NCBI RefSeq assembly: GCF_000717995.1
Contig: NZ_JODM01000014.1
Location: 124,001-188,000, forward strand
From: Streptomyces violaceorubidus
GTDB lineage: Bacteria; Actinomycetota; Actinomycetes; Streptomycetales; Streptomycetaceae
Length of the DNA stretch: 64,000 nucleotides
Direction: 5' to 3'
Positions within the stretch are counted from its first letter, which is position 1, and every line of letters starts with the position of its first letter. A model generated the notes under the pieces. The model had not been told where the DNA came from, made no database searches, and worked only from the letters and a program-made list of their open reading frames with translations. The translations under genes were made by a program, and so were the position numbers. Shown here piece by piece: positions 41,658 to 51,500 of this stretch.

Positions 41658-42401
41658 CTACCGTCCGAAGACTTCGAAGGTCACCGCCGGCTTGCCGCCG
41701 AACCGCTCCCCGGCGGCGCGGGCGAAGCCGGTGAGGAATCCGCGCACGTACGTCTCCGGGTCCTCCTCGGTCAGCACCTCGATGTACGTGCGGTGTTCGA
41801 GCAGCGAGCGCACCGCGCGCTCCAGGCCCGGGGTGGCGTCCACGGCGTGGGTGGGCGAGGAGGAACCGGCGACCGCGACCCAGCGCACGCCGTTCCACGG
41901 TTCGAGGCCCTGCTCGGTCAGCTCCGGGAAGATCCACCGGTTGCCCGCGTCGGACGCCGCGTCGAGTGTCGCGCGGCCGACGGCGACGTGGTCCGGGGTG
42001 TTCCAGGCGACGCCGCCCCAGGTGTCGCGGTGGTTGAGGGTGATGACCAGCTCGGGCCGGTGCCTGCGGATCGCGGCGGCGATGTCGCGGCGCAGCGCGG
42101 TGCCGTACTTGATGACGCCGTCCTGGTGGTCGAGGAACTCCACCTCGCTCACCCCGACGACGGCGGCGCTCGCCCGCTGCTCCCGCTCCCGCAGCGGGGC
42201 GCACTCCTCGGGCGGCAGGGTGTCGATGCCCGCCTCGCCCCTGGTCGCGAGGACGTAGGCGACCTCGCGACCCTCGTCGGTCCAGGCCGCGATCGCCGCC
42301 GAACAGCCGTACTCGAGGTCGTCCGGGTGTGCCACCACCGCGAGGGCGCGGCGCCAGTCGCCGGGCATGGGCTCCAGTTGCGTGGTCGTCGGCTCCGTCA
42401 T
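41658..42401 (-). CDS. PIG-L family deacetylase
   Basis: A 247-residue LmbE/PIG-L metallo-hydrolase. The zinc motif is VVAHPDDLEYGC; HRDTWGGVAWNTPDHVAVGRA (quoted in part as NHRDTWGG) supplies the later His. Family members deacetylate GlcNAc-inositol (MshB), hydrolyse mycothiol conjugates (Mca), or act in antibiotic and glycolipid pathways. This one is closest to the uncharacterised Streptomyces group, shorter than MshB. It heads a two-gene unit with the ECF sigma factor. Confidence 0.9.
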   Translation of the reverse strand: MTEPTTTQLEPMPGDWRRALAVVAHPDDLEYGCSAAIAAWTDEGREVAYVLATRGEAGIDTLPPEECAPLREREQRASAAVVGVSEVEFLDHQDGVIKYGTALRRDIAAAIRRHRPELVITLNHRDTWGGVAWNTPDHVAVGRATLDAASDAGNRWIFPELTEQGLEPWNGVRWVAVAGSSSPTHAVDATPGLERAVRSLLEHRTYIEVLTEEDPETYVRGFLTGFARAAGERFGGKPAVTFEVFGR

Positions 42402-42459
42402 GCCCGCACACTAACCCGCGCCACCGACATCCCACCCGGACCTGCGCGCCCGGCGTCGT

Positions 42460-43761
42460 TCAGGCCTCGTCGCGGGCGAGTGCGAGCAGCCGGTCCAGGA
42501 CCCGGGGGCCGCCGGCCCGTACGCCGTCGTGCTCGAACTCGTCGGTGACCCAGGTGCGCAGGCCCCGGATCGCGCGGGCGGTGGTCAGCGCGTGGGCGGT
42601 GTCGACGTACATGTCGTCGTGGTAGACGGCCGCGGCGGCCGGCACCTCGTTGACGGCGAGGCGGGCGGGGTCGTACAGCGGCGTCCAGTCGGTGCGGGCC
42701 GCGAGCAGCTCGGCCGTCTCGCGCAGCGGGCGCAGTGCCGGGTCGCAGTCGAACATCCAGGGGTGGATCGACTCGCCGGTGAACAGCAGCGGTTCGTCGC
42801 CCGCGAGGGCCTTCGCGGCGTCGAAGCGGGGGAACTCGGCGCGGACCCGCTCGGCCGACCACGCGGTGGGCCGGGCGTCCTGGCCGTAGATGGCCTCGTG
42901 GACGACGGCGTACAGCGGGTTGGCCGCATAGGACAGCAGGCCCTGTGCCTGCTCCTGGAAGGCGTCGGAGAGTTCGTGCCCGTTCGGGGTGCGGACGAAG
43001 GCGTCCTCCAGGAGGAAGTGCAGCCGGTGGCTGCCCTCGCTGCCGCCGAGCATGATGCCGAGCGACTGGAAGGCCTCCACGGTGAGGCGGTAGCCGTTCG
43101 GCAGGACCACGTCGTGGGTGAGGAGGTGGTCGGCGATGCGGCGGGCGCGCTCGATGTCCTGCGGGTAGCGGGCGTAGTGCGCGACGACCTTGCGCTCGAT
43201 GCGCGGGTAGGCGGCCCGGTAGACGTCGTCCGCGTGGCCGTCCAGGGAGGGCAGGCCGCCGGTGATCAGGGCGGCGCTCAGGCCCTCGGGCGCCAGCGAC
43301 AGGTAGGCGACGGTGCAGAAGCCGCCGAAGCTCTGGCCGAGGACGGTCCAGGGGGCGCCGCCGGTGACCTGGGGGCGGACGGCCTCGCAGTCGCGGACGA
43401 TGGAGTCGGCACGGAAGTGGGTGAGGTAGTCGGCCTGCTCGGCGGGGCCGCCGCGCAGCGGGAGCGTCTGGCGGTTGGCCGGGGTGGAGGCGCCGGTGCC
43501 GCGCTGGTCCAGGAGCAGTACGCGGTACTCCTTGAGGGCGCGGCCGAACCAGGCGGGACGACCGATGAAACGGTTCGCCCCGAAGCCGGGTCCGCCCTGG
43601 AGGTAGACCAGCCAGGGCAGGTCCTTGTCGGCCTTGTCGCTCGCGACGGCCTCGCGGGCGTACAGCTCGATCGTCTCCCCGGTGGGGTCGGCGTGGTCGA
43701 GGGGCACGGTGAAACGGCGGTCGGTGAGGACGACGCCTGGCTGGCGGTAGCTGACGCTCAA
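42460..43761 (-). CDS. alpha/beta hydrolase, S33 proline iminopeptidase-like
   Basis: A 433-residue alpha/beta hydrolase of peptidase family S33. Oxyanion motif LQGGPGFG, nucleophile elbow LGQSFGGF, and the late catalytic region with Asp/His around DDMYVD and EFEHDG. The size and the large cap domain fit the proline/prolyl aminopeptidase group (PIP-like, 400-450 residues), which removes N-terminal proline or other residues from peptides. No signal peptide, so intracellular. It is monocistronic, 114 bp after the LacI gene's stop. Confidence 0.9.
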   Translation of the reverse strand: MSVSYRQPGVVLTDRRFTVPLDHADPTGETIELYAREAVASDKADKDLPWLVYLQGGPGFGANRFIGRPAWFGRALKEYRVLLLDQRGTGASTPANRQTLPLRGGPAEQADYLTHFRADSIVRDCEAVRPQVTGGAPWTVLGQSFGGFCTVAYLSLAPEGLSAALITGGLPSLDGHADDVYRAAYPRIERKVVAHYARYPQDIERARRIADHLLTHDVVLPNGYRLTVEAFQSLGIMLGGSEGSHRLHFLLEDAFVRTPNGHELSDAFQEQAQGLLSYAANPLYAVVHEAIYGQDARPTAWSAERVRAEFPRFDAAKALAGDEPLLFTGESIHPWMFDCDPALRPLRETAELLAARTDWTPLYDPARLAVNEVPAAAAVYHDDMYVDTAHALTTARAIRGLRTWVTDEFEHDGVRAGGPRVLDRLLALARDEA

Positions 43762-43875
43762 GGGGTCTCCCGGGGCGGACGGATCTGACGGCCGATTTTC
43801 CGGCCGTGTCCCAGTTCAGCACACCGTCCGGCGGCCGCCGACCCCAGGGATCATGAAATCGTGCGGACCGGCCGG

Positions 43876-44901
43876 TCAGCGGGCGGCGAGGCTGGAGCGC
43901 CGCACCACCAGCTCCGGCCGGAGGACGACCCGCCGGTGCGGGTGGGTCCGGTCGGTGCCCTCCAGCTCGGTCTCCTCCAGGAGCAGCTCGGCGGCCATGG
44001 CGCCCATGGTGACGGCGGGCTGGCGCACGGAGGTGAGCGGGACGGCCGCGGCGGCGGCGAACTCGATGTCGTCGTAGCCCACGATCGCGAGGTCGTCGGG
44101 AACGCCGACACCGGCGGCGTACATGGCCTGAAGGACGCCGAGGGCGAGCAGGTCGTTGGCGCAGAAGACGGCGGTCGGGCGGTCGGCGAGGCCCAGCAGA
44201 CGGGCGCCGGCGTCGCGGCCCGCGGCGACGTCGAGGCGCTCGGTGGGCAGTTCGCGCAGCGCCTCGGGGCCGAGCCCGGCCTCGGCGAGCGCGGCCAGGG
44301 CGCCGGTGCGGCGGTCGCGCACCTGGTTGAGGCCGGGCGGGCCGCTGACGTAGGCGATGGAGCGGTGTCCGGCGTCCACGAGGTGGCGCACGGCCAGCGC
44401 TCCACCCGCGACGTCGTCGACGGAGACGGAGCACTCGGTGGTGCCCTCGGCGACCCGGTCGACCAGGACGAAGGGGATGTTGTGGCGCCGGAAGCCCTCG
44501 ATGTTGCGGCCGGTGGCGTCGGCGGGGGTGAGCAGGACGCCCCGGACCCGCTGCTCGGCGAAGAGCGAGAGGTACTCGGCCTCCTCCCCCGGGTTCTGCG
44601 CGCTGTTGCAGACCATGACGCCGAGCCCGGCGTCGCGGGCGGCCCGCTCGGCGCCGCGGGCGACGTCGACGAAGAACGGGTTGCCCATGTCCAGGACGAG
44701 GAGTCCCATGATGCGGCTGCGTCCCGCGCGCAGTTGGCGCGCGGACTCGCTGCGGACATAGCCCAGTCGGTCTATCGCCGACTGCACCCGCGCCCGGGTC
44801 TCGGTCGCGACGGTGTCGGGGCGGTTGATGACGTTGGAGACCGTGCCCACGGAAACTCCGGCGGCGCGGGCGACGTCCTTGATACCCACGGAATGGGCCA
44901 T
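43876..44901 (-). CDS. LacI-family regulator, probable rhamnose repressor
   Basis: A 341-residue LacI protein. The helix-turn-helix and hinge are at residues 5-60 (IKDVARAAGVSVGTVSNVIN; ESARQLRAG), followed by the periplasmic-binding-like effector domain ending in LVVRRSSLAAR. It lies on the same strand just downstream of the rhamnose mutarotase/transport genes, with a 91-bp gap. TGAAA/TTTCA palindromes in the divergent rhamnose promoters (50080, 50247) are the expected kind of LacI site. A role in rhamnose control is inference from position. Confidence 0.9.
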   Translation of the reverse strand: MAHSVGIKDVARAAGVSVGTVSNVINRPDTVATETRARVQSAIDRLGYVRSESARQLRAGRSRIMGLLVLDMGNPFFVDVARGAERAARDAGLGVMVCNSAQNPGEEAEYLSLFAEQRVRGVLLTPADATGRNIEGFRRHNIPFVLVDRVAEGTTECSVSVDDVAGGALAVRHLVDAGHRSIAYVSGPPGLNQVRDRRTGALAALAEAGLGPEALRELPTERLDVAAGRDAGARLLGLADRPTAVFCANDLLALGVLQAMYAAGVGVPDDLAIVGYDDIEFAAAAAVPLTSVRQPAVTMGAMAAELLLEETELEGTDRTHPHRRVVLRPELVVRRSSLAAR

Positions 44902-44992
44902 CGGGCAGGGACCTCCGAAGGTCGGGCTGGGTATGGGTGGGGCGGCCGCGGGACCTTGACACAGTACCCGGGCCGCCCCGGTGGGGGCCCCG

Positions 44993-45313
44993 TCAGGCGA
45001 GGTGGAACACCTCGGTGAGGGGCTTCATCGCCTCGTCGGGGCGGGCCCCGTCGAGGGACTCGAACAGCGGGCCCATCTCCGCCTGCCACCGGGCGTTGAC
45101 CTCGGTGGCCTCCATGCCGGCCTGGGCGGCGGCGAAGTCCTCGGTCTCCAGGTAGCCGACGAGCAGGCCGTCGTCACGCAGGAAGAGCGAGTAGTTGTGC
45201 CAGCCGGTGGCGGAGAGTGCCTCGCACATCTCCGGCCACACGGCGGCGTGGCGTTCGCGGTACTCCGCGATGCGGTCCTGGCGGACCTTGAGCAGGAAAC
45301 AGACGCGCTGCAT
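44993..45313 (-). CDS. rhaM: L-rhamnose mutarotase
   Basis: A 106-residue RhaM-type mutarotase (RhaU in rhizobia), interconverting alpha- and beta-L-rhamnose so that the isomerase receives the right anomer. Characteristic are the N-terminal strand RVCFLLKVRQDRIAEYRERHAAVWPEM (quoted in part) with the catalytic His, the Tyr in WHNYSLFL, and the Trp in ARWQAEMGPLF. It starts 35 bp after the binding-protein gene, in the same operon. Confidence 0.94.
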   Translation of the reverse strand: MQRVCFLLKVRQDRIAEYRERHAAVWPEMCEALSATGWHNYSLFLRDDGLLVGYLETEDFAAAQAGMEATEVNARWQAEMGPLFESLDGARPDEAMKPLTEVFHLA

Positions 45314-45348
45314 GAAGTACCGCTCCCGTGACTGGTGCTGGGTGGCGA

Positions 45349-46431
45349 CTAGAAGTTGAACTGGTCGACGTTGTCGGCGGTGAACACGGTCGGCTTGCCG
45401 AGGTTGATGACCCCGTCCTTGCCGATGGTGTACTCGCCCATGGCGCCCGCCTTGAAGGTCTCGCCCTCCTTGCCGGTGATCTGCCCGGAGGACAGGGCGA
45501 CGGCGGTGCGCGCGGCCAGCTCGCCGAGCTTGGCCGGGTCCCACAGCTCGAACGCCTCGACGGTGCCGTTCTTGACGTACTTGCGCATGTCGTTGGGGGT
45601 GCCGAGGCCGGTCAGCTTGACCTTGCCCTTGTACTTGGAGCCGGACAGGTACTGGGCGGCGGCCTTGATGCCGACGGTGGTCGGGGAGATGATCCCCTTC
45701 AGGTTCGGGTGCTCCTGGAGCAGGCCCTGGGTCTGCTGGAAGGACTTCTGGGCGTCGTCGTCGCCGTAGGCGACCTTGACCAGCTTGATGTCCTTGTACT
45801 TCGGGTCCTTCAGCTCGTCCTTCATGATCTCGATCCAGGCGTTCTGGTTCGTCGCCGTCTGCGCGGCGGACAGGATCGCGATCTCGCCCTTGTTGCCGAT
45901 CTGCTCGGCCAGCTGCTGCACCTGGGTACGGCCGATGTCGTCGGCGGACGCCTGGGAGATGAAGGCGTTGCGGCACTCGGGGTTGGTGTCCGAGTCGTAG
46001 GTGACGACCTTGATGTCGTTCTTCATCGCCTGCTTGAGGGCGGTGCACAGGGCGCCCGGGTCCTGCGCGGAGACGGCGATGGCGTCGACCTGCTGCTGGG
46101 TGAGCGTGTTGACGTAGGAGACCTGGCCGGCGGTGTCGGTGCCGCTGGAGGTGCCGACCTCCTTGTAGCTGGAGCCCAGCTCCTTGACGGCCTTCTCGCC
46201 GCCCTTGTCGGCGACGGTGAAGTAGGGGTTGTTGACCTGCTTGGGCAGGAAGCCGACGGTCAGTCCCTTCTTCGTCGCCGCGTTCGGGTCGGCCTTGCCC
46301 GCCGCGGCGGCCTTGCCGCCCTCGTCCTTGACGTCCTCCTTCGTGGTGCCGCCGCAGGCGGTGGCGGCCAGGGCGAGGGTGGTGACGGCGGCGAGGGCCG
46401 CGCAGGTGCGGCGGATGGACGACTTGCGCAT
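45349..46431 (-). CDS. rhaS: rhamnose ABC transporter, substrate-binding lipoprotein
   Basis: A 360-residue exported lipoprotein. Signal and lipobox end LAATACGG (Cys about residue 27). The mature protein is a type-1 periplasmic-binding (pentose/hexose) fold: GLTVGFLPKQVNNPYFTVADKGG, VDAIAVSAQDPGALC, VVTYDSDTNPECRNAFISQ (sugar-binding Asp). It is a close match to RhaS, the rhamnose-binding protein of Rhizobium-type importers. It is the last transport gene, 42 bp after a permease. Confidence 0.93.
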   Translation of the reverse strand: MRKSSIRRTCAALAAVTTLALAATACGGTTKEDVKDEGGKAAAAGKADPNAATKKGLTVGFLPKQVNNPYFTVADKGGEKAVKELGSSYKEVGTSSGTDTAGQVSYVNTLTQQQVDAIAVSAQDPGALCTALKQAMKNDIKVVTYDSDTNPECRNAFISQASADDIGRTQVQQLAEQIGNKGEIAILSAAQTATNQNAWIEIMKDELKDPKYKDIKLVKVAYGDDDAQKSFQQTQGLLQEHPNLKGIISPTTVGIKAAAQYLSGSKYKGKVKLTGLGTPNDMRKYVKNGTVEAFELWDPAKLGELAARTAVALSSGQITGKEGETFKAGAMGEYTIGKDGVINLGKPTVFTADNVDQFNF

Positions 46432-46472
46432 GGTGGGTTCCTTATGAGGGTGGGACAGGGCCGGGAACAGGG

Positions 46473-47486
46473 TCAGGGGGTGGGCGCGGGCGTCTTGGAC
46501 GGGGGCGGCGCCGCCACCCTGCGTCCGGCCCTCGCGAGGGAGATCTGCCGTGCGACCCGGGGGCCGAGCACGGAGAGGACGAGCAGGACGCCGGTGACGA
46601 CGATCTGCGACTGGGCGGAGACGTCCTGGAGGCTCATCACGTTCTGCAGCGCCCCGAGCAGGAAGACGCCCGCGATCGCCCCGCCCAGCGTGCCCTTGCC
46701 GCCGTCGAAGTCGATGCCGCCGAGGAGCACGGCCGCGACGACGGACAGTTCGAGGCCGGTGGCGTTGTCGTAGCGGGCGCTGGCGTAGTGCAGGGCCCAG
46801 AAGACACCGGTGAGGGAGGACATCAGGCCGGTCAGGGTGAACAGGATCAGCTTCTGCCGCTTGACCCGGATGCCGGCGAAGCGCGCGGCCTCCTCGCTGG
46901 CGCCGATGGCGAACAGGGACCGGCCGAACGGCATGGCGTGCAGGGCGACGACGGCGACGACCAGCAGGACGAGGAAGGGCACGAAGGCGTACGGAACGAA
47001 GGTGCCGTCGAAGCGTCCGGCCGCGAAGTCCAGGTACTGCGAGGGGAAGTCGGTCACCGCGTCGGAGCCGAGCACGATCTGCGCGATGCCCCGGTAGGCG
47101 GCCAGCGTGCCGATGGTGACGGCGAGGGAGGGCAGCCCGAGCCGGGTGACCAGCAGGCCGTTGAACAGGCCGCAGGCCACGCCGAGCAGCAGGCAGATCG
47201 GGATGATCGCCTCGATGGTCATGCCCTGGTTCCACAGGGCGCCCATCACCGCGCCGGACAGTCCCGCGGTGGAGGCGACCGACAGGTCGATCTCGCCGGA
47301 GACGACCAGCAGCGTCATGGGCAGGGCGATGAGCGCGATCGGCAGGGTGTTGCCGATCAGGAAGGACAGGTTGAGGGAGTTGCCGAACCCGTCGACGAAG
47401 CCGAAGGAGAGCAGCAGGACGACCACGAGGAGGGCGCCGACGACGGTGTCCCAGCGGACGGCGCGCGTCAGGGGACTGTCAGCCAT
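46473..47486 (-). CDS. rhaQ: rhamnose ABC transporter permease 2
   Basis: A 337-residue inner-membrane permease of the RbsC/BPD_transp_2 family, about nine or ten helices. The family motifs are LPIALIALPMTLLVVSGEIDLSVASTAGL (early, quoted in part as SGEIDLSV) and ELSVVAAVLLGGIDFDGGKGTLGGAIAG. It overlaps the previous permease gene by 8 bp, so translation is coupled. With the other permease it forms the channel for L-rhamnose. P/Q naming follows Rhizobium and could be swapped. Confidence 0.9.
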   Translation of the reverse strand: MADSPLTRAVRWDTVVGALLVVVLLLSFGFVDGFGNSLNLSFLIGNTLPIALIALPMTLLVVSGEIDLSVASTAGLSGAVMGALWNQGMTIEAIIPICLLLGVACGLFNGLLVTRLGLPSLAVTIGTLAAYRGIAQIVLGSDAVTDFPSQYLDFAAGRFDGTFVPYAFVPFLVLLVVAVVALHAMPFGRSLFAIGASEEAARFAGIRVKRQKLILFTLTGLMSSLTGVFWALHYASARYDNATGLELSVVAAVLLGGIDFDGGKGTLGGAIAGVFLLGALQNVMSLQDVSAQSQIVVTGVLLVLSVLGPRVARQISLARAGRRVAAPPPSKTPAPTP

Positions 47487-48519
47487 GGCGGGCGTTCCTC
47501 TTCTTCAGGGCGTTGGCCACGCGCAGCGCGACGATCCGGTCGACGGCGATGGCGAGGATGAGCAGGATGCCGTTGATGGCCAGCACCCACACGGAGTTGA
47601 CGCCGAGGGCGGGCAGCACGCTGTTGATCGAGGTCAGCAGCAGTGCGCCGAGGGCGGCGCCGTAGACGCTGCCGGAGCCGCCGGTGAAGACCACACCGCC
47701 GACCACCACCGCGCTGACGACGGTCAGTTCGTAGCCGTTGCCGGTGCCGGAGTCGACGTTGCCGAACCGGGCGAGGTAGAGGGCGCCGGCCAGTCCGGCG
47801 AGGGCGCCGCAGAAGGTGTAGGCGGCGAGGATCCGCTTGCGGACGGGGATGCCGGCCAGCCGGGCCGCCTCGGGGTTGGAGCCGAGCGCGTACAGCTCGC
47901 GTCCGCTGCCGAACTGCTTGAGGTAGTACGCCGTGGCGACGAGCACCACGAGGGCGATCAGTGCCAGCCACGGCACGGCGGAGATGCCGCCGGAGCCGAA
48001 GTCGACGAAGCCGCCGGGCAGGTCGGCCGCGGTGATCTGCCGGGAGCCGACCCAGATCGAGTCGATGCCCCGGATGATGTACAGGGTGCCCAGGGTGACG
48101 ACCAGCGCGGGCACCTGGCCGAGACTGACCAGCAGGCCGTTGAGGAGGCCGAAGCCGATGCCCAGCAGCACCGCGAGCAGCACGGCCACGACGGGGTTGC
48201 CGCCGCCCTGGAGGTAGGTGCCGGCGGCGAAGGCGCTGATGCCGAGGGTGGAACCGACGGACAGGTCGACGTTGCGGGTGATCACGACCAGGGACTGCCC
48301 GGTGGCGACCAGGACCAGGATGGTCGCGTTCAGCAGCAGGTCCTTGATGCCCTGTTCGGACAGGAACTCGCTGTTGCCGGCCTGGGTGATGGCGATCATC
48401 ACCAGGAAGACCAGCAGGATGGCCAGTTCGCGCATCTTGAAGATGCGGTCCACCAGCCGGGTGGCGCCGGCCTTGGGCGCGTCGGCCACGGGGGCCTGGT
48501 CGGGTGCGGTGACCGTCAT
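47479..48519 (-). CDS. rhaP: rhamnose ABC transporter permease 1
   Basis: A 346-residue permease of the same family, start chosen at the ATG overlapping the ATPase stop (ATGA). Motifs [15 protein letters not shown] and [30 protein letters not shown] cytoplasmic N-terminus of about 30 residues precedes the first helix. Together with the 46473 gene it forms the membrane part of the importer. P/Q naming is uncertain. Confidence 0.9.
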   Translation of the reverse strand: MTVTAPDQAPVADAPKAGATRLVDRIFKMRELAILLVFLVMIAITQAGNSEFLSEQGIKDLLLNATILVLVATGQSLVVITRNVDLSVGSTLGISAFAAGTYLQGGGNPVVAVLLAVLLGIGFGLLNGLLVSLGQVPALVVTLGTLYIIRGIDSIWVGSRQITAADLPGGFVDFGSGGISAVPWLALIALVVLVATAYYLKQFGSGRELYALGSNPEAARLAGIPVRKRILAAYTFCGALAGLAGALYLARFGNVDSGTGNGYELTVVSAVVVGGVVFTGGSGSVYGAALGALLLTSINSVLPALGVNSVWVLAINGILLILAIAVDRIVALRVANALKKRNARHG

Positions 48520-50033
48520 GCGGCGGCCCTCCCCGTGGCTGCGGCCATCACGGTCTCCTCGGTGGCGTCGGTGCGGGATATCTCGGCGGTCAGACGCCCC
48601 TCGTGCATCACCAGGACGCGGTCGGCCATGCCGAGGACCTCGGGCAGGTCGGAGGAGATCATCAGGACGGCCACGCCGTCGGCGGCGAGCTGGCTCAGCA
48701 GCCGGTGTACCTCGGCCTTGGTGCCGACGTCGATGCCGCGGGTGGGTTCGTCGACGATCAGCACCTTGGGGCCGGTGGCCAGCCACTTGGCCAGGACGAC
48801 CTTCTGCTGGTTGCCGCCGGACAGGGTGGCGACGGTGTCGGCGATGCGGGCGTACTTGACCTGGAGCTTGACCGCCCAGTCGAGGGAGCGGCTGCGTTCG
48901 GCGCCGCGGTCCACGAGACCGGCCTTCACGGTGGTCCGCAGGCCGGTGAGGCCGATGTTGCGCTCGATGGACATGTCCATCACGAGCCCCTGGGCGCGGC
49001 GGTCCTCCGGGACCAGCGCGAGGCCGGCGGCCATCGCGCTGGAGGGGGCGCCGTTGACGAGCGGCTTGCCGTCGACCTCGACCTCCCCGGCGTCCCAGCG
49101 GTCGACGCCGAAGACGGCGCGGGCGACCTCGGTGCGTCCGGCACCGACCAGTCCCGCGAGCGCGACGATCTCACCGCGCCGCACCTCGAAGGAGACGTCG
49201 GTGAAGACGCCCTCGCGGGTCAGCCTGCGCACACTGAGAGCGGTCTCGCCGGGCGTGACCTCCTGCTTGGGGTACAGCTCGTCGAGGTCGCGGCCCACCA
49301 TGCGGCGCACCAGGTCGTCCTCGGTCATGCCCTCCAGGGGCTCGCTGGCGATCCAGGCACCGTCGCGCAGGGTGGTGACCCGCTTGCAGATGTGGAAGAT
49401 CTCCTCCAGGCGGTGGGAGATGAACAGCACCGCGGCGCCCTGTTCGCGCAGGGTGCGCACCACGCCGAAGAGCCGGGCCACCTCGCTGCCGGTGAGGGCG
49501 GCGGTCGGCTCGTCCATGATCAGGACGCGGGCGTCGAAGGAGAGCGCCTTGGCGATCTCGACGATCTGCTGGTCCGCGATGGACAGGCCGCGCGCGGGAC
49601 GGTCGGGGTCGAGTTCGACCCCGAGGCGCCGCATCAGCTGGGCGGTGGCGTCGTGGGTCGCCTTGTGGTCGATGCGGCCGAGGGCGCGCCGAGGCTGGCG
49701 GCCCATGAAGATGTTCTCGGCGATCGACAGGTCGGGGAAGAGGGTGGGCTCCTGGTAGATCACGGCGATGCCGGCGTCGCGGGCGTCGCCGGGGCCGTGG
49801 AACACGACCGGAGTGCCGTCGAGCAGCACCTGGCCGGCGTCCGGCCGGTGCACTCCGGCCAGCGTCTTGATGAGGGTCGACTTTCCGGCGCCGTTCTCTC
49901 CGGCGAGGGCGTGCACCTCGCCGGGGAACAGCTCCAGGGAGACGTCCCGTAGCGCACGGACCGCGCCGAAGGACTTGGAGACGTCCCTGAGCGCCAGAAC
50001 CGGGGCCGTACCCGTGTCGGACGGGTGGGTCAT
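48516..50033 (-). CDS. rhaT: rhamnose ABC transporter ATP-binding protein
   Basis: A 505-residue ATPase with two fused ABC cassettes, as in RbsA/MglA. First cassette: Walker [10 protein letters not shown], signature near [15 protein letters not shown], Walker B VLIMDEP. Second cassette: degenerate Walker A region ([10 protein letters not shown]), signature LSGGNQQKV, Walker [11 protein letters not shown]. The start at MTHPSDTG was chosen for the GAGGAG site. First gene of the transport operon, reading away from the divergent promoter region. Confidence 0.94.
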   Translation of the reverse strand: MTHPSDTGTAPVLALRDVSKSFGAVRALRDVSLELFPGEVHALAGENGAGKSTLIKTLAGVHRPDAGQVLLDGTPVVFHGPGDARDAGIAVIYQEPTLFPDLSIAENIFMGRQPRRALGRIDHKATHDATAQLMRRLGVELDPDRPARGLSIADQQIVEIAKALSFDARVLIMDEPTAALTGSEVARLFGVVRTLREQGAAVLFISHRLEEIFHICKRVTTLRDGAWIASEPLEGMTEDDLVRRMVGRDLDELYPKQEVTPGETALSVRRLTREGVFTDVSFEVRRGEIVALAGLVGAGRTEVARAVFGVDRWDAGEVEVDGKPLVNGAPSSAMAAGLALVPEDRRAQGLVMDMSIERNIGLTGLRTTVKAGLVDRGAERSRSLDWAVKLQVKYARIADTVATLSGGNQQKVVLAKWLATGPKVLIVDEPTRGIDVGTKAEVHRLLSQLAADGVAVLMISSDLPEVLGMADRVLVMHEGRLTAEISRTDATEETVMAAATGRAAA

Positions 50034-50079
50034 TGGGGGCTCCTCGACGACACCGGGTGGGACGGCCCCCACGGCGTCG

Positions 50080-50091
50080 TGAAAGGTTTCA
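50080..50091. promoter_or_regulatory. LacI-type operator (rhamnose transport promoter)
   Basis: TGAAA-GG-TTTCA is a perfect palindrome, 47 bp upstream of the rhamnose ATPase start. A closely related site lies at 50247. Such TGAAAnnTTTCA-like sites bind LacI-family repressors; the LacI gene at 43876 is the candidate. Confidence 0.7.
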
Positions 50092-50246
50092 ACTAGGTTG
50101 CCGGGGACGTTAGGCAGCGAGGGTATGTCACGTCAATGGTTCTGGGTCGAAAAATTTCCGATCTCCGAAGGTCACGACCGAGTCACGGCCATCTGGAGCG
50201 GCGAGAAGGGTTGACACTCCTTCGAGGGACTCATAACTTCGCGTTC

Positions 50247-50258
50247 TGAATCGTTTCA
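50247..50258. promoter_or_regulatory. LacI-type operator (rhamnose isomerase promoter)
   Basis: TGAATCGTTTCA differs by one base from the perfect palindrome TGAAACGTTTCA. It lies 52 bp upstream of the isomerase start. With the site at 50080 it gives each divergent operon its own operator, 167 bp apart, close enough for looping. Confidence 0.65.
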
Positions 50259-50310
50259 TCCACGGTCGTGCGCACAGCGGACCACGACCCGATGCCACAG
50301 GAGCCCCGAA

Positions 50311-51471
50311 GTGACCGAGCTCGCCGCGGTGAAGGCCGCGCTCAAGACCCAGGCCGTCGAGACGCCGTCGTGGGCGTACGGCAACTCGGGCACCCGCTTC
50401 AAGGTGTTCGCCCAGGCCGGTGTCCCGCGCGATCCCTTCGAGAAACTGGACGACGCGGCGAAGGTGCACGAGTTCACCGGTGCGGCTCCGACCGTGGCCC
50501 TGCACATCCCCTGGGACAGGGTCGAGGACTACGCCGCGCTGGCCGCGCACGCCGAGAAGCGGGGCGTACGGATCGGCGCGATCAACTCCAACACCTTCCA
50601 GGACGACGACTACAAGCTGGGCAGCATCTGCCACCCGGACGCGACGGTGCGCAGGAAGGCCGTCGACCACCTGCTGGAGTGCGTCGACATCATGGACGCC
50701 ACCGGGTCGCGCGACCTGAAGCTGTGGTTCGCCGACGGCACCAACTACCCGGGCCAGGACGACATCCGCTCCCGGCAGGACCGCCTGGCCGAGGGTCTGG
50801 CGGAGGTGTACGAGCGGCTCGGTGAGGGGCAGCGGATGCTGCTGGAGTACAAGCTCTTCGAGCCGGCGTTCTACACGACGGACGTGCCGGACTGGGGCAC
50901 GGCGTACGCGCACTGCCTGAAGCTGGGCGAGAAGGCGCAGGTCGTGGTCGACACCGGGCACCACGCGCCGGGCACGAACATCGAGTTCATCGTGGCGACG
51001 CTGCTGCGGGAGGGGAAGCTCGGCGGGTTCGACTTCAACTCGCGCTTCTACGCGGACGACGACCTGATGGTCGGGGCGGCCGACCCGTTCCAGCTGTTCC
51101 GCATCATGTACGAGGTGGTGCGCGGCGGCGGGTTCACCTCCGACGTGGCGTTCATGCTCGACCAGTGCCACAACATCGAGGCGAAGATCCCGGCGATCAT
51201 CCGGTCGGTGATGAACGTGCAGGAGGCGACGGCGAAGGCGCTGCTGGTCGACGGCTCGGCCCTGGCCGAGGCGCAGGCCGCGGGGGATGTGCTGGAGGCC
51301 AACGCGGTGCTGATGGACGCGTACAACACGGATGTGCGTCCGCTGTTGCGGGAGGTGCGGGAGGAGTCGGGGCTGGACCCCGATCCCATGAAGGCATACC
51401 GGGCGTCCGGTTGGGGCGAGAAGGTCGTCGCCGAGCGGGTGGGTGGCGAGCAGGCCGGGTGGGGGGCGTAG
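50311..51471 (+). CDS. rhaI: L-rhamnose isomerase
   Basis: A 386-residue TIM-barrel isomerase converting L-rhamnose to L-rhamnulose. Metal ligands can be placed: Glu in EYKLFEP, Asp/His in [10 protein letters not shown], and Asp in [11 protein letters not shown]. This is the shorter Pseudomonas/Rhizobium-type RhaI rather than E. coli RhaA. GTG start after GGAGCCCCGAA. First gene of the catabolic operon, with the aldolase/dehydrogenase 118 bp downstream. Confidence 0.94.
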   Translation: MTELAAVKAALKTQAVETPSWAYGNSGTRFKVFAQAGVPRDPFEKLDDAAKVHEFTGAAPTVALHIPWDRVEDYAALAAHAEKRGVRIGAINSNTFQDDDYKLGSICHPDATVRRKAVDHLLECVDIMDATGSRDLKLWFADGTNYPGQDDIRSRQDRLAEGLAEVYERLGEGQRMLLEYKLFEPAFYTTDVPDWGTAYAHCLKLGEKAQVVVDTGHHAPGTNIEFIVATLLREGKLGGFDFNSRFYADDDLMVGAADPFQLFRIMYEVVRGGGFTSDVAFMLDQCHNIEAKIPAIIRSVMNVQEATAKALLVDGSALAEAQAAGDVLEANAVLMDAYNTDVRPLLREVREESGLDPDPMKAYRASGWGEKVVAERVGGEQAGWGA

Positions 51472-51500
51472 GAGTCTGCCGGGTTTTCGTTGTTCGCGGA

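Noticed and set aside
45328..46773. 481-residue Leu/Val/Asp-rich plus-strand frame over the rhamnose-binding protein
   Set aside because: The minus strand encodes an unmistakable lipoprotein and permease; the plus frame is low complexity.
47107..49758. 883-residue plus-strand frame over the permease and ATPase genes
   Set aside because: Antisense to conserved ABC genes; Ser/Arg-rich shadow without motifs.
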